Origin: a bacterium Ga0077546
GTDB lineage: Bacteria > Cyanobacteriota > Vampirovibrionia > Obscuribacterales > Obscuribacteraceae
Assembly (NCBI GenBank): GCA_001464165.1
Contig: LNEX01000548.1
Coordinates: 1 to 6,571 of the forward strand
Reading direction: 5' to 3'
DNA: 6,571 nt
Shown: piece after piece, positions 6,485-6,571 of the stretch
Position numbering within the stretch: position 1 is the stretch's first letter
How the letters are laid out: each line of letters opens with the position of its first letter
Made by a program: the position numbers and the translations under genes
The notes under the pieces: model-generated
The model's database searches: none
What the model was told of the DNA's origin: nothing
Seen by the model: only the letters and a program-made list of their open reading frames with translations

Positions 6485-6571
6485 GTATCTGAACGTCTTT
6501 CTTTCAAAACCAAAAACAAACAGGTCTTTCTAACACCCTCTTTCTCTTCCCCTTTTGCCTTACGCCCCACA

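Larger units (their letters stand above)
6141..6538. repeat. Imperfect inverted-repeat pair about 400 bp apart
   Basis: GGGTGTTAG at 6141-6149 is matched exactly in reverse complement by CTAACACCC at 6530-6538. Inside these ends, a T/G-rich left stretch (to about 6184, ending TTTGAAAGTAAGA) matches, with gaps, the reverse complement of 6497-6523 (ending TTTTGAAAGAAAG). The pair of terminal repeats of about 40 bp around a 312-bp non-coding interior is the layout of a small non-autonomous element. No clear target-site duplication flanks it, and part of the match is low-complexity sequence, so this is uncertain. Confidence 0.5.
5878..6571. other. Long non-coding region upstream of the acyl-CoA synthetase
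   Basis: Nearly 700 bp holds no reading frame with recognisable protein character. It must contain the control region of the synthetase gene, but I find no good -35/-10 pair. A weak minus-strand TCTAAT lies at 5941-5946. Near the gene, a 6-bp stem AGCGAT/ATCGCT (5914-5931) precedes the ribosome binding site. Farther out lie a T/G-rich tract (6150-6180), its imperfect inverted copy (6497-6523) and two AT-rich hairpins. No gene starts at the right edge that I can support. Confidence 0.6.

Noticed and set aside
6424..6570. 48 open codons on the minus strand running in from the right edge
   Set aside because: It could be the end of an upstream gene, but it crosses the inverted repeat and shows no domain or convincing protein character. 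Its length is within chance.

Overview
The window carries four protein genes, all on the minus strand: from right to left, an AMP-forming long-chain acyl-CoA synthetase, a GH130-family glycosidase/phosphorylase, a secreted serine/asparagine-rich protein that looks like a repetitive beta-helix, and the first 286 codons of a DUF4261-like protein cut by the left edge. I see no tRNA, rRNA, CRISPR array, transposase or phage gene. The organism is a bacterium (Shine-Dalgarno sites, intrinsic terminators, GTG start) with mid-range GC and long gaps between genes. The lineage cannot be fixed from these genes. The loose spacing and gene types would fit a large environmental genome such as Obscuribacterales or Planctomycetes, but that is only an impression.

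Right part (3904-6571): nearly 700 bp with no convincing gene lies upstream of the acyl-CoA synthetase. It holds an imperfect inverted-repeat pair about 400 bp apart (6141-6184 and 6497-6538) with two further hairpins near its right arm, which could be a small non-autonomous element or a structured regulatory region. The synthetase (ATG at 5877, good GGAG site) ends at 3904 and is followed by a strong intrinsic terminator (3824-3856).

Middle (2508-3785): the GH130 gene starts with GTG only 37 bp after that terminator and has a good ribosome binding site. It must be expressed by read-through or from a promoter I cannot recognise. It ends at 2628 and is followed by a branched stem with a T7 tract (2508-2576), read as its terminator.

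Left part (1-2507): an AT-rich stretch with a perfect TATAAT on the minus strand (2451-2456) is followed by a perfect 50-bp palindrome without spacer (2343-2392) built like a bidirectional terminator. The secreted protein gene starts about 180 bp later (2166). A promoter followed at once by a terminator-like palindrome in a long leader suggests attenuation or insulation. The DUF4261-like gene follows after a 166-bp gap with its own possible extended -10. The two left genes are visibly less GC-rich than the two right genes.

The genes do not form an obvious pathway. The synthetase activates fatty acids and the GH130 enzyme acts on mannosides or related glycans; nothing else here ties them together. 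I found no convincing new multi-gene system. The unusual content is in the non-coding DNA.
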